A DNA stretch of 64,000 bases, taken from Epiperipatus broadwayi (Eukaryota; Onychophora; Udeonychophora; Euonychophora; Peripatidae). Both the position numbers and the translations under genes were made by a program. Under the pieces are notes generated by a model. That model searched no databases. It was given only the letters and a program-made list of their open reading frames with translations, and was not told the origin of the DNA. Below are positions 25,301-37,699 of this stretch, piece by piece (the first letter of the stretch is position 1; each line of letters opens with the position of its first letter). The DNA lies in assembly GCA_028023455.1 (NCBI GenBank), contig JAQFVV010006199.1, forward strand, positions 1,054,001-1,118,000. The letters are read 5' to 3'.

Positions 25301-28096
25301 ATCTTAGTTATGATTCTTTTAATTACTGTATGTCTTCAAATTATGATCCTTTGAATGACCAACTCTTATATAAGTATTGTTGCTTTTATTTGTTAATTAA
25401 TTTTGTTGTTGTTTTTAATTCTTGGCATTCTTTTTTATTGCTCAACACTTGTAACTATTCATTGTATTTCTGTGGTTTTATACTTTTTTATTCAATTTTG
25501 ATTCAGAATATAAATGTAAGTTATGTTATATGAAGTAAACATGACACTTAAAACAAATATATATATTTTTAGTAATAGTTATTATCACTAATTTTTACTT
25601 ACAATATTGCCAATCTAATTTAGTTTTCCATTATAATAATTTACATAAAACTCATTGTAATATTTTTTAAAGTAGGAAAATGTACTTGTGGGTATTCTTT
25701 CATAGTAATAAAATCTTTAAGTCACTTGCTGCAGAGCAAATTACTATAGCATTTTTCTACAATGTTTAAGAAACAAAAAGAGCAATCAGCATCATCTAAA
25801 TTTGCCAATTGGTAAGAGATTTTAGGCTTTTGACTTTTTGCTCAATCTTCTAGCTAAAACTAATTAAATATTTATTTACTGATCAATCATTAGATGGCTA
25901 AGTATGAACTAGCCTATCTAAAAGATATTCTAAAGCTCAGGAATCTTCAGATACTTAAAAAAAATTCAAGTTTCACTGGATTCAAATTCTATGTTATAGC
26001 TATACATAAAATCTGAAAATACTGAAATAATACATAATCATTACAATACAGAGCAGTTGATTTCATCCAAAATATATTTATTTTTCTATCTTCTAAAGCA
26101 TCATAGGAGCTAAGATTAGTAGATAGGTTTTTTTTTTTTTTTTTTGGAATAAACATTCTGCTTAGTTTTTGGGAATAATTGTTTGAGCTTTTCATTATTT
26201 TCATATTATTAATATTGCAGACACAGATTAATTTTTAGGTCTTTTTTATATGATTAGCTATCTATAATCTGATTAATATTCGATCTAGTTTTTTATTTCT
26301 TTATGTACAATGATTGTCTTATAGATTATATAGAATTATGAATTTTTATGACTGATTTGCTATTATAAATGAAGACATGAATATTATTGAAAATATTGAA
26401 TCAGACTTCTAATAATCAAAACAAAGTACTCTAAGAAAGAGTATTGTATAAATAAATATAGATATACACGGATTTATTGTTTATGAATATTTTGTGTATC
26501 ATTTCTAATCAAAAATACGTGTAAGTTTGTAATTTTATGTATATTAATGTGTAAGCATGTTAAAATTTAAAAAAAGAAAAAGAAATTAATAAGAAAAAAA
26601 AGTGTTGTTAAATAATGTAAAGAGGGAGATTGTTAAATTTATTTAAAGAAAACTATTGAGAATGGAGTCACTTCAAAAAAAATCAATTGATAACAAAATC
26701 AGTTTAAAACAAATACACTATAGTGTTTAATTTATTATAATTTTCCTTTTTTTCTTTTAACTGTATCTATCTAATATCCTTTATCAATAATGCAAATGCT
26801 TGTAACACTAACTGAAAAAATTTGCCACTAGTTCATAAGGAAGTCATTTAAAGTTAACAATTCATCTTTTTCTATATGTTAAGCAAAATATTCGAAAACC
26901 ATTAGTCATCCAACCTGTGTTTTCCTCCTGTTAGTTTGTTTAATTAAATTAGTCAGCGAAAGAAATATTTAAAACTGTAGTTGTAACATTAAAAATATAT
27001 TTATCCCATTATTTTTGATTTAAAAACTTCAGGAAAGTGAAGACAGATTATAGATAATGATAATAGCTATCTGGATCAGCTGTTTACGGTGAAGGTATTT
27101 TCAAAGTATATTATAAAAATAAAAAACATTTGAATATTATTTCGTTAAAAAAAAATCAAATGGTTTATTGCTCTGGGTGCATAAGAAATTTGAATACTGG
27201 AAGAGACAAAACTTGGCGAGATCAATGTACCTTGTTGTCCATATTTTGCCTCTTTACCACTGCATCAAAATAATAAACATTTAGAAAGTTTTAGTGTTTA
27301 TTCTAGTTACTAAATTGTTTGTTCAGTGAAAAAAAAGACTACAGTGTATACATCTAAATTAAATTAATTCTTAAACATGTATAACTGAGTAGCTTTTATA
27401 AGAAATATGGATGCATTTTTTTTTATTAGAATTATCACACGAAAAAATGGTATCTATTATTTAAAGGTCTTTGTAGTTTAATACTGTTATAGAATGTTGT
27501 ATTTAAGATCTAAAGATTTCTGGATCCAAACGAAATCTTAGTTTCATCAAGTCAATGAAACTATTGATTTCAAATTGACAATTGGAAAATTGAACATCAC
27601 GTGATTTTTCAAGCTCCTAATCATATGATTATAATTAGCATAGCAGTAAAGTGGTGGACTCAAGTTTCAGGTTTCTAAATTATGTAAAAAAAATATTGAT
27701 TTCATAAACTTAACGGAATTGCAGAATTCAGCTTATCACTCAGATAGGTTGAATTCCCTATGGCATCTTGAGCAACTAATCATATGTTTATTTATTCATT
27801 TGTAAAATTCAGTAAGTATCATAAACATTTTTCATTTATTTGCAAAGTAAAACATATTAAAAGGCACTTACTACTCTTATGTATATAACACTTTACATAA
27901 ATGTTGAAGTTTTTGCCATATAATAATCATGTTTTTACAGTCATTGCATTAATCCTCAACAGTCCAACTTATATTATCCTGTAATTTTTAACTTACTGTT
28001 AAGGTTATTTAGCTATGCAATAAAAGTTGTTTAATTCAGTTGATTGTGATTCAATTTTATAAAAAATCTTCTAGCATAACTCTGGTGTAAATAAAT
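22341..28096. other. 5.7 kb of AT-rich non-coding DNA
   Basis: Homopolymers and short AT repeats. Open frames of 60-71 codons here (for example 25330-25533) are lipophilic and AT-driven and show no domain. A poly-T run lies near 26,130. Confidence 0.55.
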
Positions 28097-28201
28097 AATT
28101 CAGATTATATGTAACTGAAGCTCCCCATGAGTCATCTGTCTTTTAAAGATTTTATTTAGGTACATAAGTCATCTGAAGCATCAGTTACTTCAGGCTGAAT
28201 T
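28097..28201. mobile_element. Small foldback MITE, copy 1 (105 bp)
   Basis: The ends AATTCAG and CTGAATT are inverted. The repeat continues inward as GTAACTGAAGCT against AGCATCAGTTAC. An internal block TCATCTGTCTTT followed by TTTATTTA is shared with the hairpin at 38.0 kb, and both copies lie next to a CAGATTATAT motif. Confidence 0.6.
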
Positions 28202-29970
28202 ATTTATTTATTATTATTTTGAACTGTATTTTATTATTGTATTTTTCTATTGCTATTATTATTATTTTCTTATTTGTTACATTGTAATTTTCTCATACAA
28301 AATTATTCTTGTGTGAACTTTTGTATGTTTATTTGTAACTTATTATTATGATTACTTTATGGTATAAATTCTAATTACTATCATTGATTATTATATAATA
28401 AGTTTCCAAATAACATACAAGTTTTTAATAATGCCCTTGCTTAAACTCAGTTTTATTGGTAATTATGAAAACTTATCCATTTGTCTCAAGAAATGCTAAA
28501 GTTTGGGTTATCATATTTAAAGCATTAATTTTGGATATTATTCCATCTTTAACATTGTTGTAATATGTATGATCTAAAGTCATTATATGAAACAGCGATT
28601 ATGGCAAACTAAATGCTTACAATTTTGTACTTTGATAGTAATTGTATTAATTTCAACTTTTAGTTTCAAAGGAACTTTATTAGAACATAAATCAATTATG
28701 TAAGATCTTATTAAATTGATTAATGGTTACAAATACAAATGTAGGATATACATATCTATATGTTTAAAAACAACATTTAATCATCTTTGTCTCTTTTTAG
28801 TGTTCATCCAGTTATTGGCTTCAACTCATTATTTCAAGTCATAATGTTTTTTTAGTTATTGTCTATAACATAAAGAAAAATAATAGTCATCATAATTTAT
28901 TATTTCAAATAGTAACTCATTATCTCTGCTAATTATTCTAATTGTTTGCATTACCTAGAATGTAAACTTACAGATGCATTAAGGTCAAAATATTGTTATA
29001 GATATCAAATTTTATTTCTTTATTTTTCATTACTCAAAGTCATTTCGATTTTGCAAGCAGTTATATTTTACATCTTCAGAAAATATTAAAAAAACAACAA
29101 CAGTTCGATGACAACAAAAATAGCCTTGACAAAAAATGTGCAATACAAATGTGACTTTAGCCATATTAGTGACTAAGTGTTGCATAAATATCTGATGGAG
29201 AGATTTTTTTGTCTCTTAATCTGATTATAGTTTATCTTTGAAATTATTTAAGTAGCTTCTATTGTTGTCATTGTAGAGAAAAAAGCATCTTGTTCACCAC
29301 AGTGCATAGAGTATAAGTGTAATAATATGGATTTCTGCAATGTTTGCATTTGAGAGTAATTGTATAAGTGAGTGAATGTTACTGTTATTTTCCTATGTAT
29401 TGTATTTATATATGTTATGGTAGGTTCTAGAGTATGGCATTAAAACCTAAAATGCAGTCAACTTATAGCATCAATGATATAAAATCTTTTACATTTAAAG
29501 AAAGGTAATGTTGGCAGGGAACTGATGTTTAATTTTAGGAGAAAATCAAAGTACTTGAGTTCAAATGTCCAGTGCTTGAACCTTTGCAGGAGTTGTTTGT
29601 TATTAATTCTCAATATTGATAAGATGCTTAAATTGCCCATGTTTGGAATTGAGTTATGTGGAATAAATGAGAGCGATATGTTTCTATTCTCTGTTTATTA
29701 GAAGATTTGTAATTAAGTATACTATAGGTTTAGGTATTGTTTCAAGTTATGCTATAATTTCTTCTAATTTGGAATTACAAAGCAATTTATTAAAAACAAA
29801 TCACAGAATAATTGTTATATAAAAGATAAAATTACTAAATTCAAATTTAGAAAGATTTATTGAGATACAAAACAGTTCAATTCAAATATAAAGGACAAAA
29901 ATTCTTGCAAATTGATATTTTGTTGTGAATCTTGAGATGTTTATGAGAGGATTTTTGACAAAATCTTTAA
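28202..29970. other. AT-rich non-coding stretch
   Basis: No gene or repeat recognised. Confidence 0.5.
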
Positions 29971-31080
29971 TTCAGGTTGTATCAAAAGTATGTACCTGCT
30001 ATCTTATTTTAATTTATTTGATTCTAAGTACCTGCAGAACAATTTCTAAATCAATCCATATGTTATATAGGGAAATAGTTTAACTATTCTTCACAAAATG
30101 GTAAAATGCTATTGTGTATGAATCATGAGTTATGAAATGTGATGGGATGCTTTTTAGGTTTTAAATTGGTCAAAAGTGATATTAAAAACATTTCAAATGG
30201 CAATGAAGCAATGAGCCATAAAAACATTTTAAACTGGTTTGTAGAATTTCATGATGAAATTGAAGAAAATCCACAATCAAACATATCAAAAATAATTGGA
30301 AGCAAAGAAAATATATCAAAAAGTTGCATAATTCTTCAAATTGATGACTATGTGTTTATCAGACCCAATAAGGAACTCACTAGCATTCCATTGCATTTTA
30401 ATGAGGATGGGTACACTTTATGTCTTAGTTGTTGGCATTTGACTAAAAAGATGCTATAATGGAGTACTAAAAAGACATGCAAAAACTGCACTTACAAATC
30501 TGGAATTCTTGTTAAAATTGTAATGGATGATGAGACATGGTATTTTCAATATTAGCCATCACCCAAGTAGCAGAAGGAAGAACATCAAAAGAATGAAAAG
30601 CAAAAAAAAAAAAATAGTGAATATTGCTCATTGTTTTTTATTTTATTTCAAAGATATTATTCACCATGAGTACACTCCTCAAAATCAGGCAGCAAATGCT
30701 AACTACTATATATGTTTGGCTCATTTGTGGGTCAAACATTGATCTGAGTAGCACAAATAAAGTTCTTGATCATTACTGCACAATAACATACAAATCCACA
30801 ATGCCAAGATTGCACATATTTTTTGGCCAAAAAAGTATTGATGTGCTTGAACACCAAGCTATTTTCCTAATTTAGCTTCTGCTAACTTTTGGCAATTTAC
30901 AAAATTAAAGTTGACTATGAAAAGTAAACATCATAGATCAATTTAGGACAACCAGAAGTTTGCAAAAAAAGTTTCTGCAGATGATTAAATAGTGCAAGAT
31001 TTTCTTGTTTCAAATAGTTTTATAATCATTTTCAGTGATATGTTGAGTCAGAAGGAAACCATTTTGAATAATTAATAATA
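29971..31080 (+). pseudogene. Mariner (SETMAR-like) transposase relic with 5' terminal repeat
   Basis: TTCAGGTTGTATCAAAAGTA at 29971-29990 resembles the mariner terminal repeat typical of cecropia/Hsmar1-like elements. Downstream (30139-30459) the helix-turn-helix part is readable: SHKNILNWFVEFHDEIEENP, as in mariner 'WF.(K/E)F..G....(E)DEPRSGRP'. The catalytic domain starts with MDDETWYFQY at about 30,523, equivalent to GDETW, so the first catalytic Asp is kept. IIHHEYTPQNQAANANYY follows at about 30,650-30,710. Later HDNA is lost, and the third acidic position, in the equivalent of YSPDLAP, reads FPNLAS. KLKLTMK and the C-terminal helix end near 31,060. Several frameshifts and stops; no matching 3' terminal repeat found. 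Dead. Confidence 0.82.
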
Positions 31081-31097
31081 AAAACTAAACATAAATT

Positions 31098-31217
31098 ATG
31101 CCTTGTGTTTTATTTCACACCAGTCACTTGTAAATAAGGTGAAAGGTTATTGATGAAAAATGTTTTATTTCATACCAGTCACCTTCATTGTAAATAAGCT
31201 GAAAGATTATTGATGTA
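31098..31217. repeat. Imperfect tandem duplication, about 60 bp unit
   Basis: TGTTTTATTTCA(C/T)ACCAGTCAC and TGTAAATAAG(G/C)TGAAA(G)(G/A)TTATTGATG occur twice in direct order just downstream of the mariner remnant. Confidence 0.6.
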
Positions 31218-33729
31218 AAAAGAAGGATGACCTGCAATGAGTAAATGTGTTTCATCATCACAGTTTAAGTATATCTTTGAGCATTATCAAAAACCAAACT
31301 ATTATTGCTATTATTATATATTTTTCATATGATCACTGGTTATAGGTATAGATTTGATGATAGTTGTTAATAATAATTACAACAACAAATGATATATATA
31401 ATAATAGTTTCAAATAAATTTATAAAAAAAAATCAAACTTGCAATAATACAACAAAAATGCAAAATATAAAAGTTTACTATGTAATGTCATTTATGCATG
31501 TTTTTGTTTTTTTTTAAAATTAACAATACATCTCTATTGTAATTTTTTTTCCTGCATCAAACTATTTCATACTTATTTAATATTAATGAATGGTGTTAAT
31601 ATGAGATTCTTTATTTTATAATAATTTTTATTTTTTTCTTCAGAAGTTTCGAATTTCTAAAATGATTTGTGTTTTTAATTTATAAAATATAAATAGTGAT
31701 AAAATTTTATATTAGGCAACATTCTTTAAGAAAGTTTTGTCTTGGGTTATTAATAAAGACTAACCTATCCTAGAAGATTAAATCATATTATTTTTTAAAA
31801 GAAAATGTGTTTATTAAAACCATTATCCCATTTCTTAAACGTTTTAGCAGTTCTTTTCATTGCATTGTGTTCATGCTTAGAGTGTTACATGATAAGCAAT
31901 AAAAACATGTATGCAACAAAAAAGTAAAGAGTGAGCTTAATCAATTCCCAAATTGTCTCTTAAATCAAAAAAAATCTCACCTAAAAAATAAGCAATTATA
32001 ATGAATTCCTATGGGGAAAAGATTAATTTATTTTAATTCTTCATGTGATTTTTCCATGAAGCATTCACATGCTTGAGAGTGCTGGAGATCATTACAGCTT
32101 TAAGTCACTCTCTTGCAGCTATCTTTAATGTTAGTTTGTTCATTTTTCTAATCATGCAAATGACAAAATCTTGAACTAAAATAATATTGAGCTTTTAGTT
32201 CTTAAAAAAAAAAAATCATAGGTAGAAATATTTTTAATTAAAAGCTATTACAAACAGGCCAAAACCTCCTTTATTGTCACCAATTGGTAATTGTTTGTTC
32301 TCTTCACATTAGAAAGCTTATGATTAGTTTTGAAACTATTTTTTGTTTTGATTTTGAAAACGAAAATGTATATTTGCCATTGTTTGTTTAGATATTTTTG
32401 ATTTTTTTCACAAAATATTTCTGTAATATTTATTATTTTAGAAGAATAACATAATTAGTTTTAGGTTTTATTTATTTTTAGAATACAATTCAAGATAACT
32501 CAACCACATACAGTCATAATTTGTAATTGAATGCAAAGTAACATTTCTTAGAAAACTTATTATAATTATTTTTATCATTTTTTTAAAAATTATACATAGT
32601 ATTTTAAATATAATTTTTTTAACTCTAAATAGTTTGAACAATAATTTATTAAAGTTTAGAAACTGAATTTAAAGTAAATCTGTTTGTTTTTTTTTAATTT
32701 AAAATTTTTATCTGCATTCTAGATTATTAATGTTCATATCAATCTTTAACATATAATTCACTTTATTTTTTCCAAATTTGCAGATCTGAAATAATATTTT
32801 TAAGAATCATTGTGATTTGCAAACATATTTTAATAAATAATTCAAATTTTCTGAAATTATAGTAACAAATAAATGTAAATTTTATGAAATAAAAAGTTAA
32901 AATTTAATAAAATCTTTACTAGTGGAAACATTTAAATAATCGATCACTTAAAGGATTAAATTCAAAATATATAAAAGCCCAATTAAAAAAATAAAGCTTC
33001 AAATTGAAAAAAGTATTTATTAAAGAATAAATATTTTACTAAGCACATTATTAATATATAAAAAAGTATTAATGTATGGATAAATATACTGCATAACAAC
33101 ATTTCAGTAATTATATTTTTTTAAAAATACACCTATATCTTGTTTAGTGATGAACCTTTTTTAAGGATTTACCATAGTGATTAGCATTACTTTGTACCTG
33201 CTATTTTGATTTATAATTATTTATTTGATATAATTATTGTAACAAACATTTCAATATTTTTGTTTTAAAATGCCATTTTCAAAATGGTGATCATTTTGTA
33301 AGATTGATGATTTCATAGGATAATGACTTTGAAGGAAAAAATGATGACATTCTTCTTAAAACTGTACAGTATAGAGGTACAATATTTTGATTCTAAAATT
33401 AAAGTATGATTAATGTTCCATAATATATTTAATTTTTATCCAATATCCTTGCAAGACAATCAATATATTTATTAGTGACATATCCAAAGTAAAGATTTTC
33501 ATCATTAATGATTACAAAAGCACAAAAAATGTATTCCATTCAGTACAATAAATAATCTAAAGGCTATTTTTATGATGTATAACTAAGTATATTAATATTA
33601 TATTTTAAAATGAGTACATTAACTTGAAAACTGTATATTTACTCACTTTTATGGATTAAAATTCTTAGGAATGGTATTTTGCTTGTGGCAAAAATTATGT
33701 TTATTATAATTATAAAATTTAATTAGCAC
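31218..33729. other. AT-rich non-coding stretch
   Basis: No features recognised. Confidence 0.5.
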
Positions 33730-34545
33730 AATTGCGAGTTGTTTTGAGGGAAAAAATGATTTCATGCAATATAGAATTAATAATCAACTTTTACATGATC
33801 AAAATTACTAAATATAAGTTTAAAATATTATTTACTGTATAGTATTTGCTTAATTTTAAATCATAATATAGTAATTTGGTTCAATTATATTCAAACCAAA
33901 ATGTGACATTGCCACAAATGGAAAACTACAGTACCAAAAAAAGGAATAAAATTTTTATTATGTGTAAAAATTAAAATAAATTTTGGGCATATACTGTACT
34001 ATTAATAATTAATTTTAAATTCTGTACTGTAATAGATAAAATATTCAGTTGACTAAATTTAAATTTAAATTTTTGAGTCAAATCAAAACTACTATTATAA
34101 ATCTAAATGATTTTCAGTAAAAAACAGGGAAGGGGGGGGATGATTTCATGAATTATGCAATTAATAATCAACTTTATATGATAAAAACTTATTAAATCTA
34201 AGTTAAACATAACATTTAGTTACTTGATTTCAAATTATAATCTCATAGTTAGTTTCAGACATATTCAACAAATGACAACATTATCACAATCAGTACTGAA
34301 AAAAAATTTCATGTAGTATAAAACTAAAAATAAATTTTGGTCATATAATATTAATAATTAATTTTAAATTGTGTATTGTATATATATTAGCTATTTTACT
34401 GAGAAATTTTAAATTAAAACTCTTATAAATGCTAATTTTAGCAAAATCAAAACTACTATTATCACAAATGTATTTTTGGTATAAAAAATGGTTGGAGATA
34501 ATTTCATGCATTATGCATTTAATAATAAATTTTACATGATGAAAG
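33730..34545. repeat. Tandem repeat with a period of about 360-385 bp (2.3 copies)
   Basis: The marker GATTTCATG followed by ATTAATAATCAACTTT and ATGAT occurs at 33758 and 34142, with a third start near 34501. Other shared markers are CAAAACTACTATTAT (about 34,084 and 34,445) and AATAAATTTTGG(G/T)CATATA with AATTAATTTTAAATT (about 33,976 and 34,331). The copies have drifted, and the third is truncated. Confidence 0.75.
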
Positions 34546-35189
34546 TGCAATACAAATAACTTGAAGAAGATTTGAGGTTTTAATTTTTATTTAAGTGGCC
34601 TGTATCTTTGCCATTACAATGTACTGTATTATTTGAAAAATTGGTATATTATTCCACAAAAATGGCTACTATGCATAATAAAATATGACATCTCATTACA
34701 TAAAAAAGACCAGAACTAGTGTATTTGTATATAAAAGTGCTATTTATTTAGATCTGCATAGTATGTACTATAAAAAAGTCTTAAATATTGATTACAATGT
34801 TTTAGATACTTTTTTTTCTTTTAAATATGTCAGAATTTTTATTTTTTTGAATTGCATGATTATGTTTTTGGTAATGTATGTTATTGTAATTTGGCTACTC
34901 TTAAGCTGATGATATATAATAAATCTTTATTGGCAGAACAGTATAGTTAACTTCAATATTATTAAATATTGCTTTTTTAATTCTAACCAATTTCACATAA
35001 ATAATATGTCTATGATTTTTTTTAAAAAAAAAACAAAACTTCAGTGTGCTTTTTTTTTTCAGCACAATGATAAATAAATTTTTAGAACACAAAAAATTGT
35101 CAACTGTGAGCTTAATCTTTCTTTCTCAGTTCATTTTGCTATATGTTTTCATAGTGAAAGAACACATTTTTTCTAGTGCTATTGAAATT
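34546..35189. other. AT-rich non-coding stretch
   Basis: Open frames here are AT-driven and lack domains. Confidence 0.5.
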
Positions 35190-35890
35190 TTTTTACAGAT
35201 CTTTTTTATCAAAAAATGTACAGCGACATATGTTTTAAACAGGAATCTTCATTCTATGTGTCAAGGAATCATTACTTCAAGCTGTACTATCTTCAATGAC
35301 TAATGCAGCATTTTGACAACACTTTGGATAAGAATACTGATAAGACAAGTCCATAACTCTTGAAGAACTTCAATATAAAAACCCTTTTTGATTTTATTGG
35401 TAGTCCACTAATCAAGATTACTAACTTAACTCTTAACCTTATGTGGAAGAAAACCTGCCAGCAACTCACTACAAGCACTGAAGTCAAAAAAGAACTTACT
35501 TCAATCATATAGAAAATGATATTTGATGTAACCAAGAAAACAGGACTTACAGAAGTTGATGATGACAACATTGAAGATCTTTTGGAGTCATGCATGGAAG
35601 AATTAACTAATGAGGATTAATGCAAACTGGATGAAGAAAAGACAAATTGACAAGCTGTTAGAGAAGAATTTGGATATAAAAAAAACAGAAGGAACTGATT
35701 TTCTATTACAAAGCCATGGGCAGCATAAAGTCAATGAATGAGATTTTATAAGATATATGAAAAAAATCAAAGAAACAAATCAATTATCTATTCTAAACCT
35801 TTTCTAAAAATTCTCAGCCATCAACACCTGGTATACCTTCTCTAAAAAAACTGAAGATCATCAAAGTATTTAGAATACAACAATGAACTT
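35190..35890 (+). pseudogene. Tigger/pogo-type transposase C-terminal relic
   Basis: At 35,570-35,617 one frame reads IEDLLESCMEELTNED, then a stop, then CKLDEEKT. This matches the acidic C-terminal segment of Tigger/CENPB-type DDE transposases (pattern 'IEELL.SH.EELTNEDL..L(D)EE'). Upstream, at 35,210-35,280, CTATY and MCQGII resemble the 'NTTSLIQPMDQGVI' part of the catalytic domain. Downstream, pieces such as SINE-like 'KSMNEIL' and a Ser/Pro/Lys-rich tail agree in order. Stops and shifts are frequent. The N-terminal CENPB DNA-binding domain is not visible, so the copy is truncated. Confidence 0.7.
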
Positions 35891-35949
35891 TTAAAATGGG
35901 CCACTGATGCCTCAGAACTTTGTTTTTTTTTTCTTTTTACATAAATGTA

Positions 35950-36190
35950 TGTTTTAAATACAAGTATATTTTATATACCTGGAGTCTAGACATAATATAG
36001 GGGATTTGAACACAGACTTTCAAACTCTCTTCAGCCATCCACTCTATCTCATACAACTAATACACATGACAACACACGTGAAACAGATAATTGTTCTCCA
36101 ATATATATGTGGGGTCATGTAAATTAGTTGTACAAGATAGAGTGGATGGCTGAAGGGAACTTGAAAGTCTGTGTTCAAATCCCCTACATT
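35950..36190. mobile_element. tRNA-headed palindrome, short form
   Basis: Arms 35999-36060 and 36124-36185 are near-perfect inverted repeats; for example, GGGGATTTGAACACAGACTT is matched by AAGTCTGTGTTCAAATCCCC. Each arm carries a B-box-like GTGTTCAAATCCCC. Just upstream, TAAATACAAGTATATTTTAT (about 35,955-35,974) is the inverse of sequence at about 62,763-62,782, tying it to the copy at 62.6 kb. Related to the larger palindrome at 36.3-37.1 kb. Confidence 0.75.
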
Positions 36191-36317
36191 GCATAAATAT
36201 AAGATATTATCTTGCATACATACATATATTAAGGTAAGACCTTCATAACACAAGCATATCATAGTTTACACATGCATATATTCTACATTGGATTTTTTAA
36301 AATTACTATATATACTA

Positions 36318-37146
36318 TAGGTGGGATTCGAACTCGGACTTTCACACGACCCACTACTCTCGATGCCACCTCAAATTGCTGATCCACCTGATCACACACA
36401 TGTTGAAAAGATAAATAATCACCAATATACATATTTTATGCTAAACCAGCAATCATTAGTTGGTCTAGATTACTATCCTCACACATATATATAATCAGTG
36501 CTTAGCTTTATATTAAGATAGCCAATCTTCATACTTTAATGGACAGGCTTCAACTCTTCAGCCTTCCATTTCATTGAAAATCTGATGATGGAACATTCAA
36601 AGCCCTTGTTAGCGCCAAGGTTGTCATCCTATCCATGTTGACATATTAGTCATTCTGACCCCTCATGTATAGGAGACATATGTAAATGCAGGTTTAAGCG
36701 TGTGCAATGTATAAATAGTGTATAAATGGTCTGCCCATCCCTCACATATGTATGTATAAATGGATTATTTTCCTGTACATGAGGGGTCAGAATAACTAAT
36801 ATGTCAACATGGGTAGGATGACAACTTTGGCACTAACAAGGGCTTTGAATGTTTCACCATCAGATTTTCAATGAAATGGAAGGCTGAAGAGTTGGAGTTG
36901 GAATAGTTTGAAGCTTGTCCATTAAAGTATGAAGATTGGCTACCTTAATATAAAGCTGAGCACTGATTATATACATGTGTGAGGATAGTAATCTAGACCA
37001 ACTGATGATTGCTGGTTTAGCATGAAATATGTATATTGGTGATTATTTATCTTTTCAACATGTGTGTGTGATCAGGTGGATCAGCAATATGAGATGACAT
37101 TGAGAGTAGTGGGTTGTGTGAAAGTCTGAGTTCAAATCCTGCCTAT
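36318..37146. mobile_element. tRNA-headed giant palindrome (arms about 360 bp, 96-bp spacer)
   Basis: Arm 36318-36674 and arm 36771-37146 are inverted copies with only scattered differences. Outermost is a tRNA-like head: in the right arm the A-box-like GTGGATCAGCAATATGAG (about 37,076) and the B-box GAGTTCAAATCC (37,128-37,139), about 50 nt apart as in tRNAs. The left arm keeps the better GAGTTCGAATCCC on the minus strand. The arm body contains CATCAGATTTTCAATGAAAT and GACCCCTCATGTA. The spacer has TAAATGCAGGTTTAAGC, which recurs directly after the right arm (about 37,158). No protein frame. Either a SINE dimerised head-out or a foldback transposon that captured a tRNA head. Confidence 0.8.
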
Positions 37147-37362
37147 ATTGCATATATAAATGCAGGTTTAAGCCTGTGCAATGTATTAATTTATATATAC
37201 TATATCAACTTGATTGTTAATACAATATTCATAATTTGTAATTTTTATCCGCAGTACAAGCTAAATTTTTTTCCATAGAAAACCATTATAATTCCTTGCT
37301 TTTTATATGATTTTCTTGCTTTTCAATGAATTTTGGGGAACCAATTGTCTTCACTAAATGGA

Positions 37363-37375
37363 ATATATATATATA

Positions 37376-37461
<86 letters not shown>
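37363..37461. repeat. (TA)n microsatellite, about 99 bp
   Basis: Almost pure alternating AT with one interruption (TTT near 37,378). The long Tyr-Ile open frames on both strands are artefacts of the repeat. Confidence 0.95.
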
Positions 37462-37467
<6 letters not shown>

Positions 37468-37699
37468 CATTGATAGTCTGCCATTTTGCTTCTTATGTAA
37501 CCAATTAATATTTCCCAAACCATAATGTGTTATATTAAAATAAAGCATTAGAAGAAAAAAAATCAAATATAAGATACATTTGAAAATTTATTTTTAAGTG
37601 TATTTTATGTTATATTATTGAAGTTTTTTTATTTTTGTAATATCTAACCAATAAAACTGAAATTTTTTGCAGTGTTCTTAATTTTATTTTTAAAACAAC

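Noticed and set aside
36575-36612. CTGATGATGGAAC in the large palindrome arm as a second hammerhead
   Set aside because: The CTGATGA box is there, but no GAAA box and no stem III follow; the downstream sequence reads ATTCAAAGC.
37326-37566. Open frames of 60-70 codons rich in Tyr-Ile on both strands
   Set aside because: Produced entirely by the (TA)n microsatellite.
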